Below, in pieces: positions 9,389 through 18,561 of a stretch of DNA of 64,000 bases. This stretch comes from Caldalkalibacillus mannanilyticus JCM 10596 (GTDB lineage Bacteria; Bacillota; Bacilli; Caldalkalibacillales; JCM-10596), in NCBI RefSeq assembly GCF_000615945.1, contig NZ_BAMO01000003.1, positions 1 to 64,000 of the forward strand. Direction: 5' to 3'. A program made the translations under genes and the position numbers. A model generated the notes under the pieces. The model had not been told where the DNA came from, searched no databases, and saw nothing but the letters and a program-made list of their open reading frames with translations. The stretch's first letter is position 1. Every line of letters begins with the position of its first letter.

Positions 9389-9904
9389 TTTCATTGGTGT
9401 GTTAAGCCTGCGAAAAATAAAGAAATAAATACAGCTTGTAAATAAGGAAAACAAAATCGTGGACCACAGCATTTCCGAGTGGTACGGTAATTCAAACATA
9501 ATCATTAGAAAAGCAACATAGAAAAAGACCGTAGTCGCTTTACCGAAGATATTAGATGTAGGAACTTGCCTTTTCCCATTGAAGTGATAAAAGGCAGAAA
9601 TGAGAATCATACCAATATCTCTAAAGAAAAAAACTCCTGCTGCCCACCAAGAAATACGGTCATCCATCACAAATGCCAGAATGACGGTAATCATCATCAG
9701 CTTATCTGCCAATGGATCTAAGAGCTTACCGATATCTGTAACCTGCCCATTTTTCCTCGCAAGATAACCATCTAATATATCGCTAATTCCTGCGGCAAGA
9801 AGGATGAGAAAGGCAAATAGATTAGACTGATATGAAAAAAAGGTAAGGATAAAGAGCGGAATAAAGAAGAACCTTCCAATCGTTATTAGGTTAGGTAGAT
9901 TCAT
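9374..9904 (-). CDS. pgsA: CDP-alcohol phosphatidyltransferase, probably PgsA (phosphatidylglycerophosphate synthase)
   Basis: This membrane enzyme would make phosphatidylglycerophosphate from CDP-diacylglycerol and glycerol-3-phosphate. The CDP-alcohol phosphotransferase signature D-x2-DG-x2-AR-x8-G-x3-D-x3-D is complete in SDILDGYLARKNG plus DIGKLLDPLAD near residues 39-65, with several membrane helices around it. I start at the ATG at 9904 (MNLPNLITIGRF), preceded by AGAGGAAGG; upstream in-frame codons give an unlikely N-terminus. The resulting 176 residues are slightly short for PgsA. A related enzyme such as a paralogous phosphatidyltransferase cannot be excluded. Confidence 0.85.
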   Translation of the reverse strand: MNLPNLITIGRFFFIPLFILTFFSYQSNLFAFLILLAAGISDILDGYLARKNGQVTDIGKLLDPLADKLMMITVILAFVMDDRISWWAAGVFFFRDIGMILISAFYHFNGKRQVPTSNIFGKATTVFFYVAFLMIMFELPYHSEMLWSTILFSLFTSCIYFFIFRRLNTPMKRASQ

Positions 9905-9977
9905 AAAACGTCCTTCCTCTCTATCAGACCTCACATACAAAAACTTCGGCTTATTATTCAAGACCGAAGTTGTAACG

Positions 9978-10238
9978 TTAACTGCCAAAAGCAAGCTGAT
10001 ATAAGTGCTTCCACATATTTAGATCAAAAATTTCTGAGATTGATCCTTCTCCTAGAACACCATATCCAACAGCTACACCCACGACAGTGGAACTAACGAA
10101 ACAAAAAAGAATAAAGAGCCATTTAGTCATCCCCATTAAAAACTTATTGCCTTGTTTCTTTCGCTTTCTTTTCTTTTTTGTTGGTGGATTTCCTTTGGTT
10201 GTTGTTGTTGGTTCTGATGTTCTTTCTCTATTATCCAT
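9978..10238 (-). CDS. EpuA-family small membrane protein (often labelled 'RNA polymerase subunit beta')
   Basis: An 86-residue protein with a Lys/Arg-rich N-terminal half (TKKKRKRKKQ) and one membrane helix near residues 37-60, ending in VGYGVLGEGSISEIFDLNMWKHLYQL. This VGYGVxGxG...W.H.Y pattern is that of the EpuA family (PF11772), which automatic pipelines misname after RNA polymerase. The family sits next to flhP in many Bacillales, as here (24 bases downstream). No biochemical function is established to my knowledge. Confidence 0.8.
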   Translation of the reverse strand: MDNRERTSEPTTTTKGNPPTKKKRKRKKQGNKFLMGMTKWLFILFCFVSSTVVGVAVGYGVLGEGSISEIFDLNMWKHLYQLAFGS

Positions 10239-10262
10239 CTTTATTACTCCTTTATACCCACG

Positions 10263-11123
10263 TTACCCTCTAATCGAATTAGCTAATCCCATCATATCAT
10301 CAGCCATGGAAATAGCTCTGGATTGGAATTGCATTAAACGTTGGGCAACCATTAACTCTGTCATTTCTTGGGTTAAGTCAACATTAGACATCTCTAGAAC
10401 TCCCTGTTTAAGCCCGTAGCTTCCTTGATTGGGATTTAGTACAACTCCACCATCTGCTACTAACTGAGCTTGATTGACAGTCAGTCTAAATTGTCCCTCA
10501 CCAACCGCTTCTAAAAGATCATGGCGATTAATCTTAGCTATACCCAATTGAATATTCATGGCTTCGCCTGTACTTTGATCCACTGCTCGCAAGGTACCGT
10601 CTGATTGCATCTCGATATGATTCATATTAGCAGGGATTCTGATCTCTTGTCCATTATTATTTAACACAGGTAACCCCGTGTGGGTGACAAGTCGTAATGG
10701 AGCATTCGCTTGTTGTGAAGTAGGTTGCAGATGAAAAGAACCATTTCTAGTAAAATATTCTTCTCTTCTGGCATTGCCTGTTTCATCAACCCACGTACGA
10801 GCCGTTCTGAACCAGAAGCCTTCCCCTTCAATCATAAAATCAAGATCGCGCCCAGTTGCTTGAGGAACACCTTGCTCATATCTCATCGTGGTTTGACCAA
10901 TTCTAGCCCCAAAGCCAACTCGCAAACCATATGGAGTTTCACGTCCTGCTTCTTTTACAGCATGCGGCTGATTCTTGATGTTCTGAGTAAGTAAATCCTG
11001 AAAGGTTGCTTCATTTCTTTTATACCCTGTCGTATTCACATTGGCAATATTGTTTGAAATAATGTCCACCTTTTTTTGCAGCTGATTTAATGTATTTGCA
11101 GCTGACATCATTTGTAGATTCAT
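10263..11123 (-). CDS. flhP: Flagellar hook-basal body protein FlhP (FlgG/FlgF-like)
   Basis: A 286-residue rod/hook-type protein. The N-terminus has the basal-body rod motif (KVDIISNNIANVNTTGYKR, residues 18-36) and the C-terminus the matching FlgBB-C segment (VDLTQEMTELMVAQR, then FQSRAI). Its core GRDLDFMIEGEGFW is the flagellar hook-type central region. In B. subtilis FlhO and FlhP are distal rod proteins encoded beside mbl, as here, away from the main fla/che operon. The adjacent flhO gene is a paralog 31 bases upstream. Confidence 0.93.
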   Translation of the reverse strand: MNLQMMSAANTLNQLQKKVDIISNNIANVNTTGYKRNEATFQDLLTQNIKNQPHAVKEAGRETPYGLRVGFGARIGQTTMRYEQGVPQATGRDLDFMIEGEGFWFRTARTWVDETGNARREEYFTRNGSFHLQPTSQQANAPLRLVTHTGLPVLNNNGQEIRIPANMNHIEMQSDGTLRAVDQSTGEAMNIQLGIAKINRHDLLEAVGEGQFRLTVNQAQLVADGGVVLNPNQGSYGLKQGVLEMSNVDLTQEMTELMVAQRLMQFQSRAISMADDMMGLANSIRG

Positions 11124-11154
11124 TGTTCCCTCTCCTCACTATGTTGCCTCATTT

Positions 11155-12042
11155 TTATAAACGCCCTACATCATTTACCGTTTTTTCCATACTACGATCA
11201 TACGCCTGAAGTATTTTCTGGTTCGCTTCATATAGTCTAAACATACTGAGCATATCCGTCATGGTTTGAGTCACATCCACATTAGAGGACTCTGTATATC
11301 CCTGTATGATTTGAAATGGATAACTTCCCGGATTTGCAGGGTCATTTAAAAATGCCATATTCCTTGCAAGAGGTAACTCTCCTCCACCATTCATTCGAAG
11401 CAGTCCGTTTCCTTCCTTCACAAACTGCTCAGGTTGTTCTGTATAACCAATGTATATTCTGCCGGCAGCCATAAAGGTACCTGGTTGATTGTTGTTTTCA
11501 ACTAAAATTCGTCCATCCTCCCTCACTTGGAAGGAATGGCTTTCCAATTGGATGCGTTGTTGATTTTCATTTAGTACATAGTATCCATCACTTGTTGTTA
11601 GATATCCTTCTGGATCGATGGCAAATTGTCCATTTCGTGTATAACGAATTTCACCCTCGCCTTTTTGAACAGCAAAAAACACATGTCCCTGTAACCCTGT
11701 CTGTGGATTAGGAGGCATACTTTGATCTACCAGCGCTAAGTCTAGGTTACGACCCGTAGCCTTAAGAGCTCCCTGCATAAAGGATGGAATTCCTTCCTGA
11801 GCATAGACTCCAGTGTGTAAAACACCTAAATTCGTATTTCCAGGGAAAGAGGGTTTTCCTTGCACATTCATCCCCTGATCTCCTCTAATTCGTTGAATTA
11901 GGATATCTGGAAAAGCTCTTAAAACCGTTTGATCCTGCTTATATCCTGGGGTTTCTGCATTGGCTAAATTGTTTGTTAGCATCTGTTGCTTCCTACTTGT
12001 AGCCACCATTCCAGATGTAGCTGTATAAATACCTCGAAACAT
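11155..12042 (-). CDS. flhO: Flagellar hook-basal body protein FlhO (FlgG/FlgF-like)
   Basis: A 295-residue paralog of FlhP. It opens with GIYTATSGMVATSRKQQMLT and NNLANAETPGYKQ, the rod-protein N-terminal motif, has a GRNLDLALVDQ core and ends with SNVDVTQTMTDMLSMFRLYEANQK, the FlgBB-C motif. It would assemble with FlhP in the distal flagellar rod after export by the flagellar type III apparatus. The mbl gene lies 44 bases upstream with no terminator, so mbl-flhO-flhP is probably one transcript. Confidence 0.93.
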   Translation of the reverse strand: MFRGIYTATSGMVATSRKQQMLTNNLANAETPGYKQDQTVLRAFPDILIQRIRGDQGMNVQGKPSFPGNTNLGVLHTGVYAQEGIPSFMQGALKATGRNLDLALVDQSMPPNPQTGLQGHVFFAVQKGEGEIRYTRNGQFAIDPEGYLTTSDGYYVLNENQQRIQLESHSFQVREDGRILVENNNQPGTFMAAGRIYIGYTEQPEQFVKEGNGLLRMNGGGELPLARNMAFLNDPANPGSYPFQIIQGYTESSNVDVTQTMTDMLSMFRLYEANQKILQAYDRSMEKTVNDVGRL

Positions 12043-12086
12043 GTGTCATCACCTCACTTTATTATATCGGCAGGGTGATTCATTTT

Positions 12087-13088
12087 TTACACATAGGCAC
12101 GCTTAGGAACTTTATCCAAATTCTCTAGCATGATGCCTGTCCCTCTAGCCACACATGTCATCGGCTCTTCAGCGACCAGTACAGGAACCTTTAATTCCTC
12201 TGCTAAAAGCTGGTCAATCCCGTGCAGTAGCGCTCCACCGCCTGTTAAGATGATTCCACGGTCTATGATATCAGCAGATAATTCTGGCGGAGTTCTTTCA
12301 AGCACGCTTTTTGAAGCTACGACAATGTTAGAAACGGGTTCTTCCAATGCTTCATGAATCTCTTTTGAAGAAATTGTGATCGTTTGAGGCAATCCAGAAA
12401 CCATATCTCTCCCTCGTATATCCATCTGTTCATTACGACCATCAGGAAATACAGTAGCAATATTTATTTTGACATCCTCAGCCGTTCGTTCCCCAATTAG
12501 AAGCTTATATTTGCGTTTGATATAGCGTGAAATGGCTTGATCGAACTTGTCCCCTGCAACCTTAATAGAAGAGGCGGTGACAATGTCTCCCATAGAGAGA
12601 ACGGCAACATCTGTTGTACCACCGCCAATGTCTACCACCATGTTTCCACTAGGTTCAAAAATATCCATTCCAGCTCCAATAGCTGCCACTTTAGGTTCCT
12701 CTTCTAAGAAGACTTTGCGGGCACCACTTTTTTCTGCCGCTTCGCGAATCGCCTTTTGCTCCACAGAGGTAATATTTGTTGGACAGCAGATCAAAATTCT
12801 TGGAGAAACGAAGAATCCTTTGACTCCAATTTTTTGAATAAAATACTTGAGCATTGCTTCTGTTACTTCAAAGTCAGCAATAACCCCATCCTTTAATGGG
12901 CGAATCGCTACTATATTTCCTGGTGTTCGTCCGACCATTCTTCGTGCGTCTTCACCTACTGCTAAGACTTTTTTTGTATTATTATCAAGTGCAACTACAC
13001 TTGGTTCATCAAGGACGATTCCTCTCCCCTTGACATGTATTAAAACATTCGCTGTACCCAAATCAATTCCTATATCACGAGTAAACAT
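12087..13088 (-). CDS. mbl: MreB-like actin homolog Mbl
   Basis: Mbl is a membrane-associated actin homolog that guides the elongation wall-synthesis machinery. The 333-residue protein has the actin-family phosphate 1 motif DIGIDLGTANVLIHVKGRGI at its start, phosphate 2 VVDIGGGTTDVAVLS near 155 and adenosine motif ILTGGGALL near 285. I start at the ATG at 13088 preceded by GGGAGGG. Identity as Mbl rather than MreB rests on the spoIIID-mbl-flhO context and on MFTRDIGIDLG. Confidence 0.94.
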   Translation of the reverse strand: MFTRDIGIDLGTANVLIHVKGRGIVLDEPSVVALDNNTKKVLAVGEDARRMVGRTPGNIVAIRPLKDGVIADFEVTEAMLKYFIQKIGVKGFFVSPRILICCPTNITSVEQKAIREAAEKSGARKVFLEEEPKVAAIGAGMDIFEPSGNMVVDIGGGTTDVAVLSMGDIVTASSIKVAGDKFDQAISRYIKRKYKLLIGERTAEDVKINIATVFPDGRNEQMDIRGRDMVSGLPQTITISSKEIHEALEEPVSNIVVASKSVLERTPPELSADIIDRGIILTGGGALLHGIDQLLAEELKVPVLVAEEPMTCVARGTGIMLENLDKVPKRAYV

Positions 13089-13234
13089 GTTACGATTGCC
13101 CTCCCTGTTTCTTTCCACGATAAATATATCATACTAAATTATCTGCTAAATTTCGATTTTTTTCTATAACTATTTCTGTATGACTCAGGGATATCCTTTT
13201 TTGCTTGTATTATGGTTCCTTTGTTAGAATCTTC

Positions 13235-13528
13235 TTATGATTTTGCTTGCGCCAATTCACTCTCCTCTACATTATCATGACCATTTTGCTTATACTTAAT
13301 CTTGGTAGCTTCTCCCCCCCTTAAATGTCGCACAGATTTGTGATATTCCAAGATCTCTTTTACTTCGTTTGCTAGGTCTGGATTTATCTCGGGTAGTCGT
13401 TCGGTAAGATCTTTGTGCACTGTGCTCTTTGAAACGCCAAACTCCTTAGCGATTGTGCGAACCGTATTTCTGGTTTCTAAAATATACAGACCAATTTTTA
13501 AGGTTCGCTCTTTGATGTAATCGTGCAC
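13235..13528 (-). CDS. spoIIID: Mother-cell sporulation transcription factor SpoIIID
   Basis: SpoIIID is a small DNA-binding protein that tunes sigma-E and sigma-K genes in the mother cell. The 97-residue product has KEFGVSKSTVHKDLTERLPEI as its helix-turn-helix, followed by VKEILEYHKSVRHLRGGEATK and a basic tail, all characteristic. A GTG at 13528 (V-HDYIKERTLKIG) preceded by AGGGAGGCGAGGGG gives the usual length; the frame upstream to 13585 is probably untranslated. The 103-146 bases between spoIIID and mbl show no clear terminator. Confidence 0.95.
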   Translation of the reverse strand: MHDYIKERTLKIGLYILETRNTVRTIAKEFGVSKSTVHKDLTERLPEINPDLANEVKEILEYHKSVRHLRGGEATKIKYKQNGHDNVEESELAQAKS

Positions 13529-13713
13529 TCCCCTCGCCTCCCTATTCATTCTAGTCTGATACATTATATTGGGGTAGGAAGGCATATATTCTACAAATCC
13601 AAGCCTGACAAGCTAATTCGTACAATTTTTTTATTTATTGATCAATTGGACTCAACAGATCCCGCCTGATTCCTAAGAATAACAAGGCTACCCATGTGTC
13701 CCTCAGTATTGAA

Positions 13714-13797
13714 CAAAAAAAACCTATGCCAAGTAAAAGTACATTCAAGAGTGATAAATCTTACTTGATGCCCTTTTACCAATACATAGGTTTTTTA
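13714..13797. terminator. Long bidirectional hairpin terminator between spoIIQ and spoIIID
   Basis: AAAAAACCTATG (13717-13728) pairs with CATAGGTTTTTT (13785-13796), and inside it GTAAAAG pairs with CTTTTAC. Both strands carry a T-run after the stem. It lies in the 327-base gap between the spoIIID start and spoIIQ end; nothing else is apparent in that gap. Confidence 0.75.
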
Positions 13798-13855
13798 TGT
13801 GCGAGTTCATTTACTTTTACTGCAACCCTCTGATTTTGCTTTTAGAGTGGATCAC

Positions 13856-14599
13856 CTATTGCTGTGTATCCACTTTTGCAAGATATTGATCTGGATTAAC
13901 AGCTACATCATTTTCCCTTACTTCAAAATGCAAGTGAATACCTAAATCCTTTTCGAATACATTGCGACCTGCTTGTCCTAGAAGATCACCCTGTTTTACG
14001 GTATCTCCTTCTGCGACCTCAATATTCTCTAAGCTTTGATACACCGTAACAAGCCCATTCTCATGCTCAATTTCAACAAAATAACCAACAAGGGGGTCCT
14101 TGTCTGCGGCAATAACAGTTCCAGTAAGTGCCGCTAATACGTCAAAAGTTTTGCCATCAGGTCTAGACAAGTCTAAGCCTTGATGCGGATGATAGGCTCG
14201 ATCGTATTCTACCATCGCTGCCATTTGCTCCTCTTCTGTTGCATTGTCGTCAAAGAATCCTAAAACCACCTGCACTTCTTCATCTTGAGCTACAGGCCAT
14301 GCCATGCTTTCTGTACCTGCTGTAACAGGAAGTGCCTCTTCTCTTTGCTCATCTACAAGATAATCACTCATTTTAGGGTCAGTAGACTCTTGAGAGATTG
14401 TATCAAATCCTAGATCTTCTGTTGTTATTTCGAAGTCATTCGGATTCTGATACCATGTGATGAGAGCAAGAATAAGAGCTGCTAAACCTAGGTAAATTGC
14501 TGGGAAAAACCATTTTCTTTTGAAGAACTTCTTCCATCCCGCAGGTTTGACATTCATTTCTTCAGAGATAGAAGATTGATTTTTTTGTTCTTCTTTCAT
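13856..14599 (-). CDS. spoIIQ: Forespore engulfment protein SpoIIQ (LytM/M23 domain)
   Basis: SpoIIQ is made in the forespore, spans its membrane and docks with mother-cell SpoIIIAH to form the channel between the two cells. The 247-residue protein has a basic cytoplasmic start, one membrane helix near residues 29-47 and an extracellular LytM domain. In contrast to B. subtilis SpoIIQ, known to lack a metal-binding His, this protein keeps HQGLD and HLHFE, so all four M23 zinc-site residues appear present. Neighbours spoIID and spoIIID support the call. A possible sigma-F promoter lies just upstream. Confidence 0.9.
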   Translation of the reverse strand: MKEEQKNQSSISEEMNVKPAGWKKFFKRKWFFPAIYLGLAALILALITWYQNPNDFEITTEDLGFDTISQESTDPKMSDYLVDEQREEALPVTAGTESMAWPVAQDEEVQVVLGFFDDNATEEEQMAAMVEYDRAYHPHQGLDLSRPDGKTFDVLAALTGTVIAADKDPLVGYFVEIEHENGLVTVYQSLENIEVAEGDTVKQGDLLGQAGRNVFEKDLGIHLHFEVRENDVAVNPDQYLAKVDTQQ

Positions 14600-14618
14600 A
14601 ATACATCACCTCAGCAAT

Positions 14619-14647
14619 CATTCTTGCCAGTTTACTAGTCTTTATAC
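14619..14647 (-). promoter_or_regulatory. Possible sigma-F promoter of spoIIQ
   Basis: The minus strand reads GTATA (14647-14643), 14 bases, then GGCAAGAATG (14628-14619), which fits the sigma-F -10 pattern GGNNANAHTR exactly. The spacer is one base or so shorter than usual and the implied leader is very short, so the call is tentative. Confidence 0.4.
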
Positions 14648-14679
14648 ATCTGCCGAGGTAAAAAATTTAGTTTTCCCCA

Positions 14680-15708
14680 TTACCTTTTTACTATCCAATG
14701 TCTATAATCTTGAATCATGATTCCTTTGTAATAATGAGTAACGATTTCTTCTGCTGTATGCCCTTCCTTTGCCATCCCGTTCGCCCCCCACTGACTCATA
14801 CCGACCCCATGTCCCCAACCAATTGTATCTATATAGACATTTCCATTCTTAATGTGCCATTCAAAATGCGAAGAGGAGAGATTCAACATTTCTCTTACCT
14901 CTTTCCCAGTGAAAGAAGCTTCCCCCACCTTGATTTTCCCAATTCTATTTCCTTCTGTTCGTGACACGACTTCGCTAAATGGTTCATCTGGGGATGTTGG
15001 TAGAGTCAGCTTAATTCCTAATTTTTTTTGAAACTCTTCTATACTCATCACCACTTGTTCCTTGTAACGTGGTGAGTCTTGATCCCAAGGACTCGTCACA
15101 CTGCGCAGGTACGGAAGCTCTGTACCCCAATACTCCTCCGAATTTTCCGTGTATCCATTACTCGTAGAGAAGAAGGTGGCATTAATGGGTCTTCCCTCAT
15201 ACGTCAATACTTGTCCCATTGTTTCATTGACAGCTTGGTTCACTTTGCTAAGATTAGGCTCAAAATCCTTCCCCCAGCGTTTTTTCAATTCTCCTTCGCT
15301 TTGGTAAACCTGATGCCTTTCCGTATCCGTCACGATACTGCCTTTAGGTGTATCCGAATAATCCTTCTCCACTAATCTTCGTACAATATACGTTCTCGCA
15401 GCCAAAGCTTGTGCTTTTAAAGCCTCTAGCTCAAAATTGGCTGGCATTTCAGATGCCACAACACCTCTAATGTAAAGCTCTAGGGGAACCTTTTCAATCG
15501 TCTTAGAGCCTGTCCGATATACCGCTATTTCCACCTGTGGAAAAGCTTCTTCTACCTCTTTGGTTTCTGTTACCAGTTCAACCATTGTTTCTTGACTTGC
15601 CTCGGGAGCCTTAGGTAAAAACTGAACAACAAAAGTAGGGATAGCTACAATAAGAACGAATAGAACGACTGTAACGATAAACACTGGACGTACCATACTC
15701 TGACTCAC
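14680..15708 (-). CDS. spoIID: Stage II sporulation protein D (SpoIID, peptidoglycan lytic transglycosylase)
   Basis: SpoIID cleaves septal peptidoglycan in the mother cell with SpoIIM and SpoIIP to drive engulfment. The 342-residue protein has one N-terminal membrane helix (residues 8-28), then VASEMPANFELEALKAQALAARTY with the catalytic Glu, NATFFSTSNGYTENSEEYWG with family substrate residues, and GWGHGVGMSQWGANGMA near the C-terminus. It lies between murA and spoIIQ exactly as in Bacillus. A possible sigma-E promoter is in the 115-base gap upstream. Confidence 0.95.
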   Translation of the reverse strand: MSQSMVRPVFIVTVVLFVLIVAIPTFVVQFLPKAPEASQETMVELVTETKEVEEAFPQVEIAVYRTGSKTIEKVPLELYIRGVVASEMPANFELEALKAQALAARTYIVRRLVEKDYSDTPKGSIVTDTERHQVYQSEGELKKRWGKDFEPNLSKVNQAVNETMGQVLTYEGRPINATFFSTSNGYTENSEEYWGTELPYLRSVTSPWDQDSPRYKEQVVMSIEEFQKKLGIKLTLPTSPDEPFSEVVSRTEGNRIGKIKVGEASFTGKEVREMLNLSSSHFEWHIKNGNVYIDTIGWGHGVGMSQWGANGMAKEGHTAEEIVTHYYKGIMIQDYRHWIVKR

Positions 15709-15758
15709 TCCTATTATGATTTGTAGTTTAATGTGGACAAACTTTCTTTCTTCTACAC

Positions 15759-15787
15759 ATCATATGGGTGAAGGTGGAGCTTTATGA
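15759..15787 (-). promoter_or_regulatory. Possible sigma-E promoter of spoIID
   Basis: The minus strand reads TCATAA (15787-15782), then CATATGAT (15766-15759), with 16 bases between the ATA and the -10 box. This fits the sigma-E pattern (ATA, 16-18, cATAcanT) moderately and lies 51 bases before the spoIID start. Confidence 0.45.
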
Positions 15788-15822
15788 CAAAAATAAAAAG
15801 CACCCGTTGTAGGTGCTTTTCC
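15788..15822 (-). terminator. Rho-independent terminator of murA
   Basis: On the minus strand AAAGCACC-TACAAC-GGGTGCTTT forms an 8-9 base-pair stem followed by TTATTTTT, directly after the murA stop. It separates murA from spoIID. Confidence 0.85.
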
Positions 15823-15823
15823 C

Positions 15824-17146
15824 TTAAGCAAAAGACGCTTGAGTTACATGAATATTCACTTTTTCTGTTTCTTCCTGTTCAACTTCTTGTGCAGTAATTC
15901 GTTCAATAGAAGCGCCTATGCCTACAAGCTTGCTGACAATGTCTTCGTATCCACGATCAATGTGATGAAGAGCTCCAATTTCAGTGAAGCCATCGGCAAT
16001 TAAGCCAGTTAGAATTAAAGCGGCGCCTGCTCTTAAATCTGTCGCCGTTACTTTAGTTCCTTGGAATTTTGTTTCTCCTTGAAGAAAGGCTGAGCGCCCT
16101 TCAATTTTAATCGCCGCATTCATTCGCTTAAATTCCTCTACATGCATGTAACGATTCTCAAAAACCGTTTCTGTCACAACACAAGGGCCTTTAGTCGAAC
16201 ATAACAACGCCATCATTTGCGGCTGTAAATCCGTTGGGAAGCCAGGATGCGGCATGGTTTTGACATCTACAGAATGAAGCTCTTTCCCGTCCGCATTCAC
16301 TTGAATACCATCTTCGGTTTCGAGAACCTCAACACCCATTTCCTTGAGCTTTGCGATAAGCGGGTAAAGATGATGTGGAATCGCATTTTCGATGAAGAGA
16401 TTACTACGTGTAATCGCTGCTGCAATCATATAAGTTCCCGCTTCAATCCGATCAGGGATCACTACATGATTGGCTCCCTCTAAGCTTTCGACTCCTTCAA
16501 TTCGAATAGTCCCCGTTCCAGCTCCTCGGATTTTGGCACCCATCGCATTTAAATAATTGGCTAAATCCACGATTTCTGGCTCTTCAGCAGCATTTTCTAA
16601 GATCGTGATGCCTTCAGCAAGGGTCGCTGCCATCATAATGTTCTCTGTTGCTCCTACACTTGGGATATCTAGATAAATCTTCGCTCCCTGTAGGCGTCCC
16701 TCTACCTTTGCTTCAATATAACCACTACCCAGAGTGATTTCCGCCCCCAAAGCTTCAAATCCTTTAAGATGTTGATCAATAGGGCGTGAACCTATAGCAC
16801 AGCCTCCAGGTAAAGCAACCTTAGCTCTCCCAGTTCTAGCTAAGAGTGGTCCCATGACCAAAACAGAAGCACGCATCTTACGCACATATTCATAAGGAGC
16901 TTCATAATTTAACTCCTGACTCGCGTTTACTGTCAGCCTTCTGTTGTGATAATGAACCTGTATATTTAAGTTTCTTAGCACTTCATTGATTGTAAATACA
17001 TCGTCTAATTGAGGTACATCGTCAATGACGCTTGTTCCCTTTTCTCCTAATATGGAGGCTGCGATAATGGGTAATACAGCGTTTTTAGCGCCACTAACTC
17101 GGATTTTTCCAGTCAGTCGATTACCACCTCTTACAATAATTTTGTC
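15824..17146 (-). CDS. murA: UDP-N-acetylglucosamine 1-carboxyvinyltransferase MurA
   Basis: MurA transfers enolpyruvate from PEP to UDP-GlcNAc, the first committed step of peptidoglycan synthesis and the fosfomycin target. The 440-residue enzyme has the N-terminal [13 protein letters not shown] with the key Lys-Asn pair, the catalytic Cys loop [16 protein letters not shown] near residue 115, and [12 protein letters not shown] near 368. The start is a TTG at 17146 with GGAGGGG 7 bases upstream; earlier in-frame codons overlap this site. The ywmB gene lies upstream, as around B. subtilis murAA. Confidence 0.96.
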   Translation of the reverse strand, partial: DKIIVRGGNRLTGKIRVSGAKNAVLPIIAASILGEKGTSVIDDVPQLDDVFTINEVLRNLNIQVHYHNRRLTVNASQELNYEAPYEYVRKMRASVLVMGPLLARTGRAKVALPGGCAIGSRPIDQHLKGFEALGAEITLGSGYIEAKVEGRLQGAKIYLDIPSVGATENIMMAATLAEGITILENAAEEPEIVDLANYLNAMGAKIRGAGTGTIRIEGVESLEGANHVVIPDRIEAGTYMIAAAITRSNLFIENAIPHHLYPLIAKLKEMGVEVLETEDGIQVNADGKELHSVDVKTMPHPGFPTDLQPQMMALLCSTKGPCVVTETVFENRYMHVEEFKRMNAAIKIEGRSAFLQGETKFQGTKVTATDLRAGAALILTGLIADGFTEIGALHHIDRGYEDIVSKLVGIGASIERITAQEVEQEETEKVNIHVTQASFA

Positions 17147-17178
17147 CAATGTCGTTCCCCTCCGCACGTTTTTTCTTG

Positions 17179-17997
17179 TTAGTGTTCTTTTAAGATCAGC
17201 GGATATCCTATCGTTACTTGGGTTTGATTCAGTAAAGCGTTAAATCGAGCAGAGAGTTGAATATTCATTTTCTGATCATTTTCTAACGGTAAAAAACGTT
17301 GGCCCCAAGTTGAAATATACCCATTCATACTTAAAAAATTAGCGTCAGCCATTTGATGAGTCACCGTACCATCCAATTGATAAATGATCTTAGATAACAC
17401 ATGATCAACAACTGACAAGTCAAAATTTAGTTTATCACTAGTAAATCCTTCTAAACAAGTGAAAATTTCAGGAATTTTTTTCAAATGGGTTACGATTCGT
17501 TGCTCCGTCTCTTGATAGGCATCTACCCAATTAGGCTCTAATTGTGTCCCAGACCAAGTGTAGATATAGTTCGAATTTTGCTTTTTTTCTTGGGGGTAGC
17601 TGATGATTTTGAGTTGATGAATCGTATTGTTCTCTCTTTTCTCCCATATGGTTTGAACTGGTGAACCCTCATCCCAATCAGGCTGGAGAGCTTCAGATTG
17701 CTTTATGAACAGAGGGTCTTCCTCTATCCATTGGAGCAGATTTTCCTTCTCTTCTACTCCTATTGTTCCTCTCCAATACACCGTCCATTCCTTTAAAGAA
17801 ATGCCCACTTCCTGCATCTCTTGGAACAGTTCTAAAGTAGGTAGTGCTCCAGAAGGAATTCCCTCTGATGTACTAGCTAATACAGAATGACTCCTTATGG
17901 TTTGTAATCGTTCATTAGACTCATCACTTATAGAAAAAAGAACAATCACTGCCAAAACAAAACCAACAAATACAAGCTCTCCCCTAGACAACCTCAT
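17179..17997 (-). CDS. ywmB: YwmB-family protein (TATA-box-binding-like)
   Basis: A 272-residue secreted or membrane-anchored protein with an N-terminal hydrophobic helix ([18 protein letters not shown]). The remainder has the YwmB pattern ([12 protein letters not shown] near 70, a C-terminal [21 protein letters not shown]). The family has a TATA-binding-protein-like fold; its role is unknown. Its place directly before murA and near a DUF1146 gene matches Bacillus. Confidence 0.8.
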   Translation of the reverse strand: MRLSRGELVFVGFVLAVIVLFSISDESNERLQTIRSHSVLASTSEGIPSGALPTLELFQEMQEVGISLKEWTVYWRGTIGVEEKENLLQWIEEDPLFIKQSEALQPDWDEGSPVQTIWEKRENNTIHQLKIISYPQEKKQNSNYIYTWSGTQLEPNWVDAYQETEQRIVTHLKKIPEIFTCLEGFTSDKLNFDLSVVDHVLSKIIYQLDGTVTHQMADANFLSMNGYISTWGQRFLPLENDQKMNIQLSARFNALLNQTQVTIGYPLILKEH

Positions 17998-18125
17998 GAT
18001 TTCTCTCCCCTTAAAATGTTCTTATTCCCATTTTGTCCACTACAGGGAGAGGCATACGTGAAAAAAAATGTCTTTTATCGACACAATGGTTCTCAAGGTT
18101 CAACTCTTGAAGCCAATTTATGAAT

Positions 18126-18365
18126 TTAATAAAATATGTACTTAAGCAGAGCTGACCATTTCAAGTAATCCATGAAAAAGCTCGTTACACCATAACCAAG
18201 TACAATGGCGATAATTAATTGCAGCAGCTTCGCTTGGGTTCCATTCTTGTTTCGTATAAACAAGTCGAACTTGAAAGCTTGAAGCGCCCACCAACTAACC
18301 CCAATGAAAAAAATACTCAAGAGCATGCTAATGATCGCATTGACTCCCAGCGTTGCTTCTAACAT
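18126..18365 (-). CDS. DUF1146 (YwzB-family) small membrane protein
   Basis: A 79-residue protein with two membrane helices (residues about 8-28 and 45-63), separated by FKFDLFIRNKNGTQAKLLQ, typical of the DUF1146/YwzB family located between complex I or atp genes and ywmB-murA in Bacillales. Function unknown. I start at the ATG at 18365 (MLEATLGVNAI), preceded by AGAGGGAA, not at the upstream codon 18419. Confidence 0.82.
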   Translation of the reverse strand: MLEATLGVNAIISMLLSIFFIGVSWWALQAFKFDLFIRNKNGTQAKLLQLIIAIVLGYGVTSFFMDYLKWSALLKYIFY

Positions 18366-18457
18366 TCTTCTGTTCCCTCTTTTCTTTGGTTCAAAAACAC
18401 ATTCGACATAAATAGTCAAAATCCTCTATTTTTCATAAAATCCTTTCTTATTCAGTC

Positions 18458-18534
18458 AAAAAAACAAACCTGTACTTCATACCTGGGTTATTTTCCTGAT
18501 GTCTTCCCCCGGGTCTTAAGTACAGGTTTATTTG
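18458..18534 (-). terminator. Terminator of the nuo operon
   Basis: On the minus strand AAACCTGTACTT (18532-18521) pairs with AAGTACAGGTTT (18478-18467), with further pairing of ACCCGGG-type sequence inside, followed by GTTTTTTT. It lies 28 bases after the nuoN stop. Confidence 0.85.
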
Positions 18535-18561
18535 AGTGTTCTGCTTTTAGCTTTCTTCCAA

